This document shows, one piece after another, positions 43,217 to 55,599 of a DNA stretch of 64,000 nucleotides. Both the position numbers and the translations under genes were made by a program. The stretch's first letter is position 1, and every line of letters begins with the position of its first letter. Source of the DNA: Aegilops tauschii subsp. strangulata (lineage: Eukaryota > Streptophyta > Magnoliopsida > Poales > Poaceae); the NCBI RefSeq assembly GCF_002575655.3, contig NC_053035.3, forward strand, positions 86,639,322 to 86,703,321, in the 5' to 3' direction. Under the pieces are notes generated by a model that saw only the letters and a list, made by a program, of their open reading frames with translations, was not told the DNA's origin and ran no database searches.

Positions 43217-44815
43217 TAAAAGGATCGAGAAGAGGTGTCTAGAGGGGGGTGAATAGACTCTTAGCAAAGAAAAGTAGCAGTTTTTAAGTTCTTCAAGTTA
43301 AGGTGGAGTTTTAGCACAAGTTTAAACATTCACAATACATATCAAGCAAGCATGACAAGAGTATATGAGCAGCGGAAAGTAAAGCATGCAATTTGCGAGA
43401 ACGTAAAGGGATGGGATTGGAGTATGCAAATGCAATTAGAGACACGAGGATTTTTTCCGTGGTTCCAATAGGTGGTGCTATCGTACATCCATGTTGATGG
43501 AGACTTCAACCCACGAAGGGTAACGGTTGCGCGAGTCCACGGAGGGCTCCACCCACGAAGGGTCCACGAAGAAGCAACCTTGTCTATCCCACCATGGCCA
43601 TCGCCCAAGGACTTGCCTCACTAGGGTAGATCTTCACGAAGTAGGCGATCTCCTTGCCCGTACAAAATCCTTGGTTCAACTCCACAATCTTGACGGAGGC
43701 TCCCAAGTGACACCTAACCAATCTAGGAGACACCACTCTCCAAAAGGTAATAGATGGTGTGTTGATGGTGAACTCCTTGCTCTTCTGCTTCAAATGATAG
43801 TCTCCCCAACACTCAACTCTCTCTCACAGATTTGGATTTGGTGGAAAGATGATTTGAGTGGAAAGCAAGTTGGAGAAGGCTAGAGATCAAGATTTATGTG
43901 GTTGGAATGGAATATCTTGACCTCAACACATGAGTAGGTGGTTCTCTCTCAGAAAATGTATGCTGGAAGTGTAGGCATGTTCTGATGGCTCTCCTCACGA
44001 ATGAAGAGTGGGTGGAGGGGTATATATAGCCTCCACACAAAATCTAACCGTCACACACAATTCACCAAACTTGGTGGGACCGAATCAGAAAACTCGGTCG
44101 GACCGATTTGGTTCATAATGTGACCGTTAGGCATTTTGGTGGGACCGATATGATCAACTCGGCGGGACCGATGTGCTAGGGTTAGGGTAGAACCTCATCT
44201 CGGTTTGATCGATTACATAAACTCGGTGGGACTGATTTTGGTAATGAGCTAACCCGAGAGTTGGTCAAGCAAACTCAGTGAGACCGATTACAAATCTCGG
44301 TTGAGCCGAAAATATTGCAACAGGATCCAGAGAGTTTGCAAGCCCATCTCGGTGAGACCGGGATCCCATCGGTGAGACCGAATTGATTAGGGTTTCTGGC
44401 AGTGTCTATGTCAAATGAACTCGGTGGCTCCAGATAGAACATTTCGGTGGGGCCGAGTTTGACTTTTGGTTTGGTACATATGTGGATATGAGAAAATGGT
44501 TGAGGGCTTTGGAGCATATCACTAAGCACTTTGAGCAAGCAAGCCATTAAGCAACACCTCATCCCCCTTTAATAGTATTGGCTTTTCATATGGACTCAAT
44601 GTGATCTTGAATCACTAAAATGAAAATGTAGAGTCTTGAGCTTTTGAGCTTGAGCCAATCCTTGTCCTTAGCATCTTGAAGAGGTTCCACATCCTCTTGT
44701 CCACGCCACTCCATATGTTGAACTTATCTGAAATATACTAGATAAAAACATTAGTCCAACAAGAGATATGTTGACATTAATTACCAAAACCACCCAGGGA
44801 GCACTTGTGCTTTCA
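43217..44815 (-). repeat. 3' LTR of the minus-strand Copia
   Basis: The minus strand starts TGAAAGCACAAGTGCTCC (44815) and ends near 43217, where the terminal CA complement has become TA (TAAAAGG for TGAAAGG). It contains a 'TATATATAG' (44021) and an array of TCGGTGGGACCGA-type words at 44080-44460. Confidence 0.9.
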
Positions 44816-44830
44816 ATCTCCCCCTTTTTG
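44816..44830 (-). other. Polypurine tract of the minus-strand Copia
   Basis: AAAAAGGGGGAGAT on the minus strand directly precedes the 3' LTR. Confidence 0.8.
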
Positions 44831-46715
44831 GTAATTGATGACAACATACATCAAAGCTTGTGATAAAGATATAGGGAATAGCAAGTGAAGCTTTGGAAAG
44901 ACACGTAACATGCATAGGCTCCCCCTACATGTATGCAATCATGTAAATAGAAATGTAAGAGCATGTGAATGCATAAACATGACAGAGCAAGCAATGTGTT
45001 ACATGTATCTTGGCTATATGCATCAGAGCAAATGATATGAATATATGTAACTTCATGTTCATGATTCCTTCTTGCAAACAATATGTACATTAGCAAGATA
45101 TCTTCATGCACATGAATGTGAGGCATATACTTACCTTGTGGTCTTAAGCTGGCTTAGGAAGAGATGAACCTGAGTAAACAAGGTTAGATAACACAGATAC
45201 ATCTACTAAACAGAGCAAGAAATGCAAACCACAAGAGTACCAAGACCGGGATGACATGTAGAGAGTGAGTACTAGGTACTCCTATTGGATATAGACATGT
45301 CCCCAAGGTAAAAGATATGCAATGAATTTGAAGATTTCCTTACCTAGAAGTCTTTCGCCCCCTGAATCTTATATTGGATAATGGGAGAAATAGGGAAACA
45401 AAATCAGAGCAAAACAGATCAGAGCACAAACCATAACACAAATTGACATGTCTTTCCCCTTTAAAGACATGTGAGTTCTCTCCTCTTGAACACCAAGTAT
45501 AAGGGGCCTTTGATGTGATTATCTCTCTCCCCCCTTTTTAAGTGATAAAGCTTTGATGTGATCTCTCTCTCCCCCTTTGACATCAATTTCCAAGAAGGGA
45601 TCTTCTGGATTGTGAGTCAGAATAGGTTTGGTCCTTGAGTCACAGAGCAAAGCAGCATATAGAATGTGATGCTGGTAGAGGACAAGAATCATTGAGTGGA
45701 GCTCGAACAGAAATGCGGGATGCAAATGACAAAGTGTCTTTTGAGCACTGAAATTGGTAACACCGAGTTGTTTACGTCGGTAGCACCGAATTGGTTCGGT
45801 TTGACCGAAAGCAACAGACCGGTGTGACCGAGTTCAACACAGAGAGAACATTTGTCACCTCAGCTCACTAGGAAAATAAGATCTCACAAAGATTTGCAAT
45901 GAATTAACTGAAGGATTTGCAATGAATTAGATGCAGGAAATGCAGAACAAAACAGAGAAAAGAAAATCTAGATGAAGTTTTTTTATAAGAAAGAAGGGGA
46001 ACAAATATGCAAGAGACAAATGCAAGAACTCAGAGAAACACTACAGAACTTCATCTAGAATTGGGCGGCGACAAAGTCACCTATGTTAGAGTATATTGAC
46101 TGAGGAGTCAAGTGGGAACACTTGATCGTATGTCATACTCATCGTTTAAGCTCAAAATGGGGTTACCATTTTTCGTTTAAGCATTTTGATGTATTCGCAT
46201 CTTGTTGAGCTGCTTTGACCCATAACTTGGGGTAAAGCTTCTCTAAGATGGAATAGGATACCTTGGGTGGTGGTCTTGAACTTGATCATGTAGTTGAACT
46301 TGTGTGAGATGCTCAAGATTGATGTAGCACATCATTGGCTTGGAGCACCTCTTGTAGTTTGAGTTCATCTACCTACATGGGTTAGTCTTGCAAGGAATAG
46401 CACTTGTGCATCCAAAATGACAATCATGAAATTTGATACCAAATGAAATTTGATATATAGAATTTGTCAAAGGATATGTTGAGGGGTTTCAAGCTTCCTT
46501 GTCTTCAACCACCATGGTGTAGAGACTTGGTGATGTAGAGATTGCTCAAGTTGTGAGTGAGTTGCAATCCCATAGATTTAGATTCACCCAAGTACCTACA
46601 AGGGTTAGATAGCATGCAAGGGTACAAATATATCCAAGACACATGATCATCATCATAAGAGAAGAGTCAAGGATTAGTCATAGGCTCATGCCTTGCATGT
46701 ATCCACATGAAGTTC
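44831..46715 (-). other. Long 3' non-coding region of the minus-strand Copia
   Basis: About 1.9 kb between the pol stop and the purine tract. It has several further purine-rich tracts, e.g. the complements of CCCCCTTTTTAAG and CTCCCCCTTTGAC near 45530-45580. In autonomous Sireviruses an env-like ORF may sit here; none is seen. Confidence 0.7.
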
Positions 46716-48611
46716 CTACTCCAAGTTTGAAGCATCAATGATGTTCAATTCACCTCTCAAACGGCAAAATACTTTCTCATCAAGCGGTTTGGTGAATATA
46801 TCCGCCAATTTCTTATCGGTACGAACATGCTTAAGATCAATATCACCTTTAGCAACATGATCTCGAATGAAATGATGACGAACTTCAATACGCTTAGTTC
46901 GAGAATGTTGCACGGTATTATGAGCAACCTTAATAGCACTTTCATTGTCACAAAGCAATGGAACATGTTTTCACATAGATCCCATAATCCTTAAGAGTTT
47001 GGGTCATCCAAAGTAACTTAGCACAACATGAACCGGCGGCAATGTATTCCGCTTCGGCAGTGGATAAGGATACCGAGTTTTGTTTCTTGGAGGACCAAGA
47101 CACAAGAGATCTACCAAGAAATTGACAATTACCCGAAGTGGACTTTCTATCAACCTTGTCACCGGCATAGTCCGAGTCGGAATAGCCAACAAGATCAAAA
47201 GAGGGCCCCTTAGGATACCAAATGCCAAAATTTGGTGTGTGAATTAAGTATCTCACTATCCTTTTCACAGCCTTAAGATGACATTCTTTGGTGGCCGCTT
47301 GATATCGTGCACACATGCACACACTTAGCATAATATCGGGACGGGAGACACATTGATATAACAATGAACCAATCATAGAGCGGTAAACCTTTTGGTCAAC
47401 CGATTTGCCATCCTTGGTCAAGTCAAGATGTCCACTAGTAGCCATGGGAGTTTTCATACCTTTGCTTTCTTGCATGTTGAACTTCTTGAATAAGTCCTTG
47501 GTGTACTTTGTTTGAGAAACAAAGGTGCCTTCCTTAGTTTGCTTGATTTGCAAACCAAGAAAGAACTTGAGTTCACTCATCATAGGCATCTCAAACTTCT
47601 TCAACATTAGCTTCCAAACTTTTCACTAAAATGAGGGTTAGTTGAACCAAATATGATATCATCAACATAAATTTGGCACACAAATAATTCACCATTAACC
47701 CTTTTAGTAAAAAGAGTAGGATCTATCTTTCCAATCTCAAAGCTTTTTTCAATAAGGAACTTGGTCAAGCATTTGTACCACGCTCTAGGAGCTTGTTTAA
47801 GACCATAAAGAGCTTTGTAAAGTTTGTAAACATGGTCAGGTTTCTTAGGATTGACAAAGCCGGGAGGTTGTTTAACATAAACTTCCTCCTCTATTTCACC
47901 ATTTAGAAAAGAACTTTTAATGTCCATTTGGTACAAGGTGATATCATGGTGATTAGCATAGGCAAGTAAGATGCAGATGGACTCAAGTCTAGCAACGGGG
48001 GCATATGTCTCACCATAGTCCATACCTTCGACTTGAGTGTAGCCTTGGGCGATGAGATGTGCTTTGTTGCGAATGACTTGTCCATCTTCGTCTTGCTAGT
48101 TGCGAAACACCCATTTGGTACCAATGATGTTGTGGTTGTTGTCGGGCTTCTCGACCAATGTCCACACTTTGTTTCTCTCAAAGTTGTGTAGCTCTTCATG
48201 CATGGCATTTATCCAATCCAGATCTTCTAATGCTTCTTCAACCTTCATAGGTTCAATGCTAGAGATGAATGAATAATGTTCACAAAAGTTAGCTAAACGA
48301 GTTTTAGAGCGAGTGATTCTCCCGGTTTGAATATCATTGAAGATTTGTTCGACGGGATGGTCTCTTGAGACTCTTACTCGAACTCGTGAGAGCTTTTGCT
48401 TGGATCGGGGTGGAACATCTTCTTCATCATCTTGTCCTTCTTCTTGGCCTTCTTCATTGTTGACGTTGTTGTTCTCTTGTTGTGGTGGAGAAGGAGGTTG
48501 ATGAGGTTCATCTTGGTGTACTTCCTCGTTTTCTTCATCTTGGTGTGTCCCACTCGTGGATGCTTCCATGTCAAATCTTGGTTCACCTTGTCGTGAGGTA
48601 GAAGCTTCCAC
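46716..48611 (-). pseudogene. Copia reverse transcriptase and RNase H, lightly damaged
   Basis: From 48611: acidic/Glu-rich linker, then RT start (EALEDLDWINAMHEEL), a stop at about 48100 (WVFRN*), [29 protein letters not shown], the catalytic YVDD at 47669-47658, a stop at about 47607, LKFFLGLQI, then RNase H (VGYSDSDYAGD, SLSTAEAEYIAA). After a frameshift at about 46960 comes DNESAIKVAHN to LADIFTKPLDE and the end at 46716. All catalytic blocks are present. Only point stops and one or two shifts break it. Confidence 0.85.
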
Positions 48612-50659
48612 TTGGACGGACGAGAGGTACTCTCCTTCACCTCCGTTGGACGGATCTTGCCAATAGACAAGTCTTGGGTTGCTTCAGAAGGGTCTTTGTC
48701 TCCTACATCAATTGGCAATTGCTCTACTTGCGAGCCGTTAGATTCATCAAACTTCACATCTACCGTCTCTTCAACCTTTCGGGTGAAATTATTGTAGACA
48801 CGGTAGGTGTGAGAGTTTGAGCCATAACCAAGTAGGAAACACTCATGGGACTTAGGAGAAAATTTAGAACGACGATGCTTATCAAGAATGTAACACTTTG
48901 AGCCGAATACTCGAAAGTATCCAACTTGGGGTTTGTTACCGGTGAGGAGCTCGTATGCCGTCTTGCCGAGTAGCTTGTAAAGATACAAGCGATTTGTTGC
49001 ATGACAAGCTGTCTCAACCGCTTCCGCCCAAAAGTGTTTTGGAGTCTTGTACTCATCAAACATCGTTCTTGCCATCTCTATAAGAGTCCGGTTCTTCCTC
49101 TCAACAAATCCATTTTGTTGAGGTGTGTATGTAGCCGAGAACTCATGTGAAATCCCTTCTTCGTCAAGAAAGGTATCCACATTTGCATTCTTGAACGTTG
49201 TTCCGTTGTCGCTGCGAACCTTCTTGATCTTCACTTCAAATTGATTTTGGGCCTTTCTAGCGAAGTTCTTGAAGATCTTTTGGACCTGTGATTTATCATC
49301 AAGAAAGAACACCCACGTAAATCTTGAAAAATCATCAACTATAACTAAACCAAATGAGTTTCCACCGAGACTTTTGTAGGCATTGGGACCAAAAAGATCC
49401 ATATGAAGTAGCTCGAGCGGTCTTCTTGTGGTCATGATGTTCTTCATGGGGTGACTTCCTCCAACTTGTTTTCCTGCTTGACAAGCACTACACAATCTAT
49501 CCTTGTCAAATATAACATCTTTCACTCCAAGGATATGATTACCTTTAATAAGCTTATCAAGATTTCGCATGCCCACATCACCTAACCTTCTATGCCACAA
49601 CCAGCCTTTAGAAGATTTAGCAATAAAGCAAGTTCTAGGTTGAGCCTTTTTAGTGAAATCGACAATGTAAAGATCACCTATACGTATAGCGGTAAAGACC
49701 ATATTATGATTATCTCTACGAAACACTTGGCAATCTACTTCGGTGAAAAGGACATTGAATCCAAAGTCAGCAAGTCTAGATACGGAAAGTAGATTATAGC
49801 CAAGAGATTCAACGAGCATAACATTTTGTATGGAGCTATCATGTGAGATGGCCACCTTACCAAGGCCAACCACCTTACCCTTTGAGTTATCACCAAAAGT
49901 GACATACTTTCGAGGGCCGTCGTTTTCAGCAAGCTCATGAAACATATCCTTATCTCCGGTCATATGATCGGTACATCCACTATCAAGGACCCATTCCTTT
50001 CCTCCGGCCATGTAGCCGTGAAGATTAGCCATAAGACCAAAGTGTCTCATAGACTCATCGATATCAAAGTCACTATCATCATCCTCATCATAGTATCCAT
50101 GTTCAACATCGTCTTGTGATGGATCAATTCCTAGAGAGAGTGATTCATTAGATTTATGACCATGACAATGTGCATCTTTATGGATTCTAATGACTTCGGA
50201 GATGATATTGCTAATGATGCCAACATCTCCTTTGGCTCGCATAAGGTCACAAAGCTCAAACAAATAATCACCATACTTAGGATCATTAGGACTTATCTTA
50301 GTCAAAGCAATAGACTTATGAAGGATTTCATCTAAGTTTTTCAAGGAATAGTTTGGAAATCGTTTCTCAAGAAATCTCCATATAGTGTAGGCACAATCAA
50401 GAGTAGGAAAGCAACCAATCAAGTTTCTAGGCAAACCTCTAGTGATAAGATTAACAGTTCTAAGGTTGCGGATCATGTCAATAGACTCATCAAGGGTAGG
50501 ATGCATAGGATCAACATGAGGTGCACAAGGGCTAGTAATATACTTGCTCAAATGATATTCATTGAAAATCACAAGCATCTCATTTTTTCATTCATGAAAG
50601 TACTCTCCATCAAGAATAGGCACTCTACGTCTAGGACTCCCCAACGTAGAGTCATCCAT
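48374..50659 (-). pseudogene. Copia gag, protease and integrase, one early stop
   Basis: The gag start is ATG at 50659 (MDDSTLGSPRRR). Codon 24 is TGA where the family usually has Trp, after which the frame is open for 734 codons to 48374. Gag core: SIDMIRNLRTVNLITRGLP. There is no CCHC zinc knuckle between gag and protease, where one is expected. Protease motif WVLDSGCTDHMTG, catalytic Asp at about 49984. Integrase: first zinc His in WLWHRRLGD, but the second His of the HHCC finger is Asp; CSAC pair present; catalytic Asp, Asp and Glu with 35 residues between the last two (SDNGTTF to NGFVERKN). A C-terminal GKKE-like domain follows. The His-to-Asp change and the missing knuckle would weaken function. 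Confidence 0.85.
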
Positions 50660-50699
50660 CTTCCTCCAAAGGTGTTTAAACCAAAGCAATGAAGACCAA

Positions 50700-50714
50700 A
50701 GCTCTGATACCAAT
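50700..50714 (-). other. Primer-binding site of the minus-strand Copia
   Basis: The minus strand reads ATTGGTATCAGAGC next to the LTR end, the standard initiator-Met tRNA site of Copia elements. Confidence 0.85.
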
Positions 50715-52316
50715 TGAAAGGATCGAGAAGAGGTGTCTAGAGGGGGGTGAATAGACTCTTAGCAAAGAAAAGTAGCAGTTTTTAAGTTCTTCAAGTTAAG
50801 GTAGAGTTTTAGCACAAGTTTAAACATTCACAATACATATCAAGCAAGCATGACAAGAGTATATGAGCAGCGGAAAGTAAAGCATGCAATTTGCGAGAAT
50901 GTAAAGGGATGGGATTGGAGTATGCAAACGCAATTGGAAACACGAGGATTTTTTCCGTGGTTCCGATAGGTGGTGCTATCGTACATCCACGTTGATGGAG
51001 ACTTCAACCCACGAAGGGTAATGGTTGCGCGAGTCCATGGAGGGCTCCACCCACGAAGGGTCCATGAAGAAGCAACCTTGTCTATCCCACCATGGCCATC
51101 GCCCACGAAGGACTTGCCTCACTAGGGTAGATCTTCACGAAGTAGGCGATCTCCTTGCCCATACAAACTCCTTGGTTCAACTCCACAATCTTGATGGAGG
51201 CTCCCAAGTGACACCTAACCAATCTAGGAGACACCACTCTCCAAAAGGTAATAGATGGTGTGTTGATGATGAACTCCTTGCTCTTGTGCTTCAAATAATA
51301 GTCTCCCCAACACTCAACTCTCTCTCACAGATTTGGATTTGGTGGAAATATGATTTGAGTGGAAAGCAAGTTGGAGAAGGCTAGAGATCAAGATTTATGT
51401 GGTTGGAATGGAATATCTTGACCTCAACACATGAGTAGGTGGTTCTCTCTCAGAAAATGTATGCTGGAAGTGTAGGCATGTTCTGATGGCTCTCCTCACG
51501 AATGAAGAGTGGGTGGAGGGGTATATATAGCCTCCACACAAAATCTAACCGTTACACACAATTCACCAAACTCGGTGGGACCGAATCAGAAAACTCGGTC
51601 GGACCGATTTGGTTCATAATGTGACCGTTAGGCATTTCGGTGGGACCGATATGATCAACTCGGTGGGACCGATGTGCTAGGGTTAGGGTAGAACCTCATC
51701 TCGGTTTGACCGATTACACAAACTCGGTGGGACTGATTTTGGTAATGAGCTAACCCGAGAGTTGGTCAAGCAAACTCGGTGAGACCGATTACAAATCTTG
51801 GCTGAGCCGAAAATATTGCAACAGGATCCAGAGAGTTTGCAAGCCCATCTTGGTGCGACCGGGATCCCATCGGTGAGACCGAATTGATTAGGGTTTCTGG
51901 CAGTGGCTATGTCAAATGAACTCGGTGGCGCCGGATAGAACATTTCGGTGGGGCCGAGTTTGACTTTTGATTTGGGACATATGTGGATGTGAGAAAATGG
52001 TTGAGGGCTTTGGAGCATATCACTAAGCACTTTGAGCAAGCAAGCCATTAAGCAGCACCTCATCCCCTTTCAATAGTATTGGCTTTTCCTATGGACTCAA
52101 TGTGATCTTGAATCACTAAAATGAAAATGTAGAGTCTTGAGATTTGGAGCTTGAGCCAATCCTTGTCCTTAGCATCTTGAAGAGGTTCCACATCCTCTTG
52201 TCCACATCACTCCATCTGTTGAACTTGTCTGAAATATACTAGATAAAAACATTAGTCCAACAAGAGATATGTTGACATTAATTACCAAAACCACCCAAGG
52301 AGCAATTGTGCTTTCA
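50715..52316 (-). repeat. 5' LTR of the minus-strand Copia
   Basis: Full-length partner of 43217-44815, with intact TG...CA ends, TATA at 51531-51540, and the same TCGGTGGGACCGA array at 51570-51965. Confidence 0.9.
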
Positions 52317-52321
52317 TTAAC
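52317..52321. repeat. Target-site duplication TTAAC, right copy
   Basis: Exact match to 43212-43216. Confidence 0.9.
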
Positions 52322-52441
52322 ATTACTTGTTCCTCAAGTAATGTTACCGTTGCTCCAAATCCGACCGTTGTGAACGTGTCGGTTGGCCATTGGCTGGACC
52401 TCGTGTCCAAAATTGTCATTTCCCATCTGGGAAGGCTGCGG

Positions 52442-52450
52442 CTATAAATA
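52442..52450 (+). promoter_or_regulatory. TATA box in the Sirevirus LTR
   Basis: CTATAAATAGCC about 680 bp before the LTR end, in the expected U3/R position. Confidence 0.6.
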
Positions 52451-53187
52451 GCCACCCCGCGCCGGCTTTGTCCGGTGGCTGCTCCGTTTGAGTCTGAGAA
52501 GATTGTTGAGCAACCCCTCTCTGAGCGATTTGAGTTTAAAATCCACTGAGAGAAAAACCCTAGAGCCGAAGAATTTGATAGTGGTTCAGCATCACTGGAA
52601 TCTAAGTTTAGTACGCTCCACCTATTACTCTTGAGAGCTGCAAACTCTCTAGACAGTTAGGTGTCAATTTCTTCAGAGACCAAGAGTGATTGTGGTTCTC
52701 GAAGAATAAGTCTGTAAAGGTTCGGAGATCGCCTTCAAGTATCTACCATGAGTGATCGGCATCGGTTGACGAATCGATTGTCGAGGAGAATAGAGTGAAG
52801 AGAGTTTATCTTCCGTGTTAAGTCACAGCCCCTCCAACCAGACGTAGTCCTTGTGTAGAAGGACGAACTGGTCGAACAAATACCTTGTCACCATTGAGCA
52901 CCTTCGGTCATCTCTGTTACTGAAGTTTACTTTTGATGCATTCCATTCGTGTATTTTACTTCGATGCTTGCTCTAGTTTCCCTTTGGTTCTTTTTTGTAG
53001 TTCATCTTAGCTTGTTTGTCTTTTATTCCCCTGCTGGGTTCTGATATATTTAAGTTTTCTATAGGAAATTTAAAACTCCCATCCACCCCCCCCCCTTTGG
53101 TAGACATACTTCGTTCCTACAATTGGTATCAGAGCAAGGTACTCCTTGACTCTGCTCATTTTAGTCTAACGAATTTGGAGTTTAAGT

Positions 53188-54885
53188 ATGTCTTCAGTGA
53201 ACTACAAGTCGCACCTCAAGATTCCTATATTTGATGGGACGGACTATCCCTTCTGGAAGGAGAAGATGAAGATTCGTCTTCGAGCTATAGATGATGATAT
53301 GTGGAACGTGGGTGCATATCGGGTTCACAGTTGTTATTTCTCAAGCTCCTACCGATGAAGAAAATAAGCTCATTCAACTAGATGCTCAAGCCAAAGATGA
53401 AATTGGTGGCCATCTCTCTCGAGCTCAATTCCTTCGGTATCGCCAGTGTGAGACTGCAAAGGAGTTGTGGGATGTCCTCGATAAGATCAATGAAGGAGTT
53501 TCAACTCAGAAAGAAGCTCGTATTGATACTCTTCGAGTGAAGTTTAATCGCTTCAAGCGCATTGGAAATGAGAGTTGTCAGCAAACCTTCGACCGCCTCA
53601 GTGACATAGCCAATGAACTTCAAGGACTCGGCGCCCAAGATATCACTGACCATGAAGTTGTGAAGAAACTGCTTCGATCTCTTGACACCTCGTTTGACAC
53701 GCTAGTTCTGATGATTCGAGGGCGTCCTGATTTTAAAAGCCTCAACTCCGCGGATGTTATGGAAAGGCTGAACACTCACGAGGAAAAAGAAGAGGAGAAA
53801 AGAGATCTGTATGGCTCAACTCAATGCAAAAATTATGCTCTCAAGGTTGTGGCTGACTCCTCCGATGGAAATGCCGAAGAAGATTCTGATGATCCAGTAC
53901 GACTCAGCAAAGATCTTGCACTGATCAGAAAGCGATTCCAACGTTTCCACAAGAAGAGCCAGTTCCAAAAATAAGTTCAAGCAACTCTGGAGGTTCAAAA
54001 TCTTCGAAACCTACCGAAGAATACACCTGTTTCAAGTGCAAAAAGCCTGGACACTTCATTTTGGGTTGCCCTCTCTGGGAAGCGGAAATCCGTGCCAGTG
54101 GGAGATATGATTCGAGCAACTATCGAAGTAAAGGCAAGAGCAAGAACTACGACTCCGATGTTGAGAACAAAACAAAGAAGTCCTTCAAGAAGAAGAACAG
54201 CTCCACCTCAAAATCATCGTCAAGATCTTCCTCAAATAATTCTTCCAAGTCCTCCTCCAACCGCAAGAATACTTCTCGCAAGGCCAAGGCCTACATCGGC
54301 AAGGAAATGGATTCTGAAGAAGAGGAATCATCAGGTTCTGAAGTACAAGAAGAATCCGATGAAGATTCCAACTCCAGCATGGCTGGCATAGCGTGTGCCT
54401 CCTCTGCTACAACAAACTTCTTCGGTAATCCTTCAAGTGATGACGAATCTCCTGCATACTGCTTCATGGCCAAGGCTTCGAAAGAAAAGGTATCCTCCAA
54501 ACATCACAAGACTCACTCCAGTGATCAATATTCTTCTGATGAGGATGACCATGCTAAGTTGATCAAAATTGCTAATATTCAACAAAATTATCTTGAGAAA
54601 TTTGAGAAAACCCTCAGGAAATCTGAAGGGTTGTTGGTTGAGGAGATGGAGAAAGACCAGTCGTTGACCGAAGAGTATTCCACTCTCAAATCACGAATGG
54701 ACGAACTCTCCACTCGTCATGATTTTCTCTCAGCAGACCACGAAAGATTGACCCATGATTACCTGAAAAGGAAACATGAACTCGAGGCACTGAGAGAGGC
54801 TCATGAGGATTTGATGAAAGAAAAAATTGTCTTCTCACCCAACAACTCAAGGAGAAACCTGAAGTGTTTGAGACACCATGTTTAA
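53188..54885 (+). pseudogene. Sirevirus gag
   Basis: ATG at 53188 (MSSVNYKSHLKIPIFDGTDY), frameshift at about 53305, then the gag core (TAKELWDVLDKINEG) to a shift at about 53975. In the next frame comes the CCHC knuckle CFKCKKPGHFILGC (54028-54069), then a long Ser/Lys-rich and acidic region and a coiled coil to 54885. Large gag proteins with such a C-terminal extension are typical of Sireviruses. The capsid function is lost because of the shifts. Confidence 0.8.
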
Positions 54886-54929
54886 AATGTCTTGAATGAA
54901 ACAATTCTGAATCTAATGTTGAATCATCT

Positions 54930-55445
54930 ATGAGTGCTGACCCCTCAACCAAGGAAAATAATTCTGTTTTTGATGAAAATGCTAGGTTGAAGGATCTTCT
55001 TCAGACAGGGATGTTCAAATCTCTCAAAGGGCACCAAACCCTTTGCGATGTTCTGAAGAAATCTATTCTTCACAAAAAACCCAGAAAGGAAGGCATTGGT
55101 TTTGAAAGGAAACTGAACGAAAATGGCACTTACTATGAACCGCATCAATATCCTCAGGCTGTGTGGGTTCCAGCAAAGAGCAAAACGCTCGACCCAGCAT
55201 TACTTTCGGGATATAACTCTCCCATGCCTAAATATTCTGATGATGATTCCCTAGACAACTATAAGTTGTTCAAAGATCAACATGGTGAGATAGTTGCTCC
55301 CTATGTTGGACCAAACAGCAGAAATGGCCCCCCAAAGAAAGCTATTTGGGTGCTGAAGAAAACTGTTGATGCTCTACCTATTTCTACTCGACTAACCTTG
55401 CAGGCACAAAGGATTCGACAGAATGAATACATGGATACAGGATAA
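54930..55445 (+). pseudogene. Gag-protease linker ORF
   Basis: Open frame of 171 codons between the gag coiled coil and the protease, with a start-like ATG inside the polyprotein region. It contains LKDLLQTGMFKSLKGHQTLCD and PKKAIWVLKKTVDALP. It is probably part of the original polyprotein, cut off by frameshifts on both sides. No domain is known to me. Confidence 0.55.
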
Positions 55446-55599
55446 ATCATTATGCTCATTCCTCTGGAAAGAATTTCAATGCTTACTCTTTCAATTATGC
55501 TCGCTCCTCATCAAGTCATAACTATGCTTATCGAAAAAAACATACCTTGCTTGTTCATTTGTTTCGAAGCCACCTCCAAAGATGTGGGTGGTTAAGAAA

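Larger units (their letters stand above)
43217..52316 (-). mobile_element. Copia element, Sirevirus/Maximus-like, near complete, minus strand
   Basis: 9.1 kb with LTRs of 1599 and 1602 bp, a perfect 5-bp TSD, a primer-binding site and a purine tract. The gag-pol order is gag, protease, integrase, RT, RNase H. The coding region is mostly readable but has a stop in gag, frameshifts near 48.4 and 46.95 kb, and stops near 48.1 and 47.6 kb. There is no extra 3' ORF. The two LTRs are very similar, so it is the youngest-looking retroelement here along with the 2.9-12 kb Copia. The LTR start TGAAAGCACAAGTGCTCCC is a very common Triticeae repeat; the name Maximus-like is from memory. Confidence 0.9.
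42718..53121 (+). repeat. Sirevirus LTR, about 1.3 kb, split by the 43217-52316 Copia element
   Basis: Left part 42718-43216 starts TGTTAGTGCAATGATAGG after a purine tract. The right part 52322-53121 ends CGTTCCTACA and is followed by an intact primer-binding site. A TATA box is at 52442-52450. The two halves join cleanly when the insert and one TTAAC are removed. The LTR therefore acts as a 3' LTR on its left and a 5' LTR on its right (see findings). Confidence 0.7.

Noticed and set aside
53080..53110. C-run with T-rich flanks as a terminator
   Set aside because: It lies inside the LTR just before its end; the simple repeat alone does not support a terminator.
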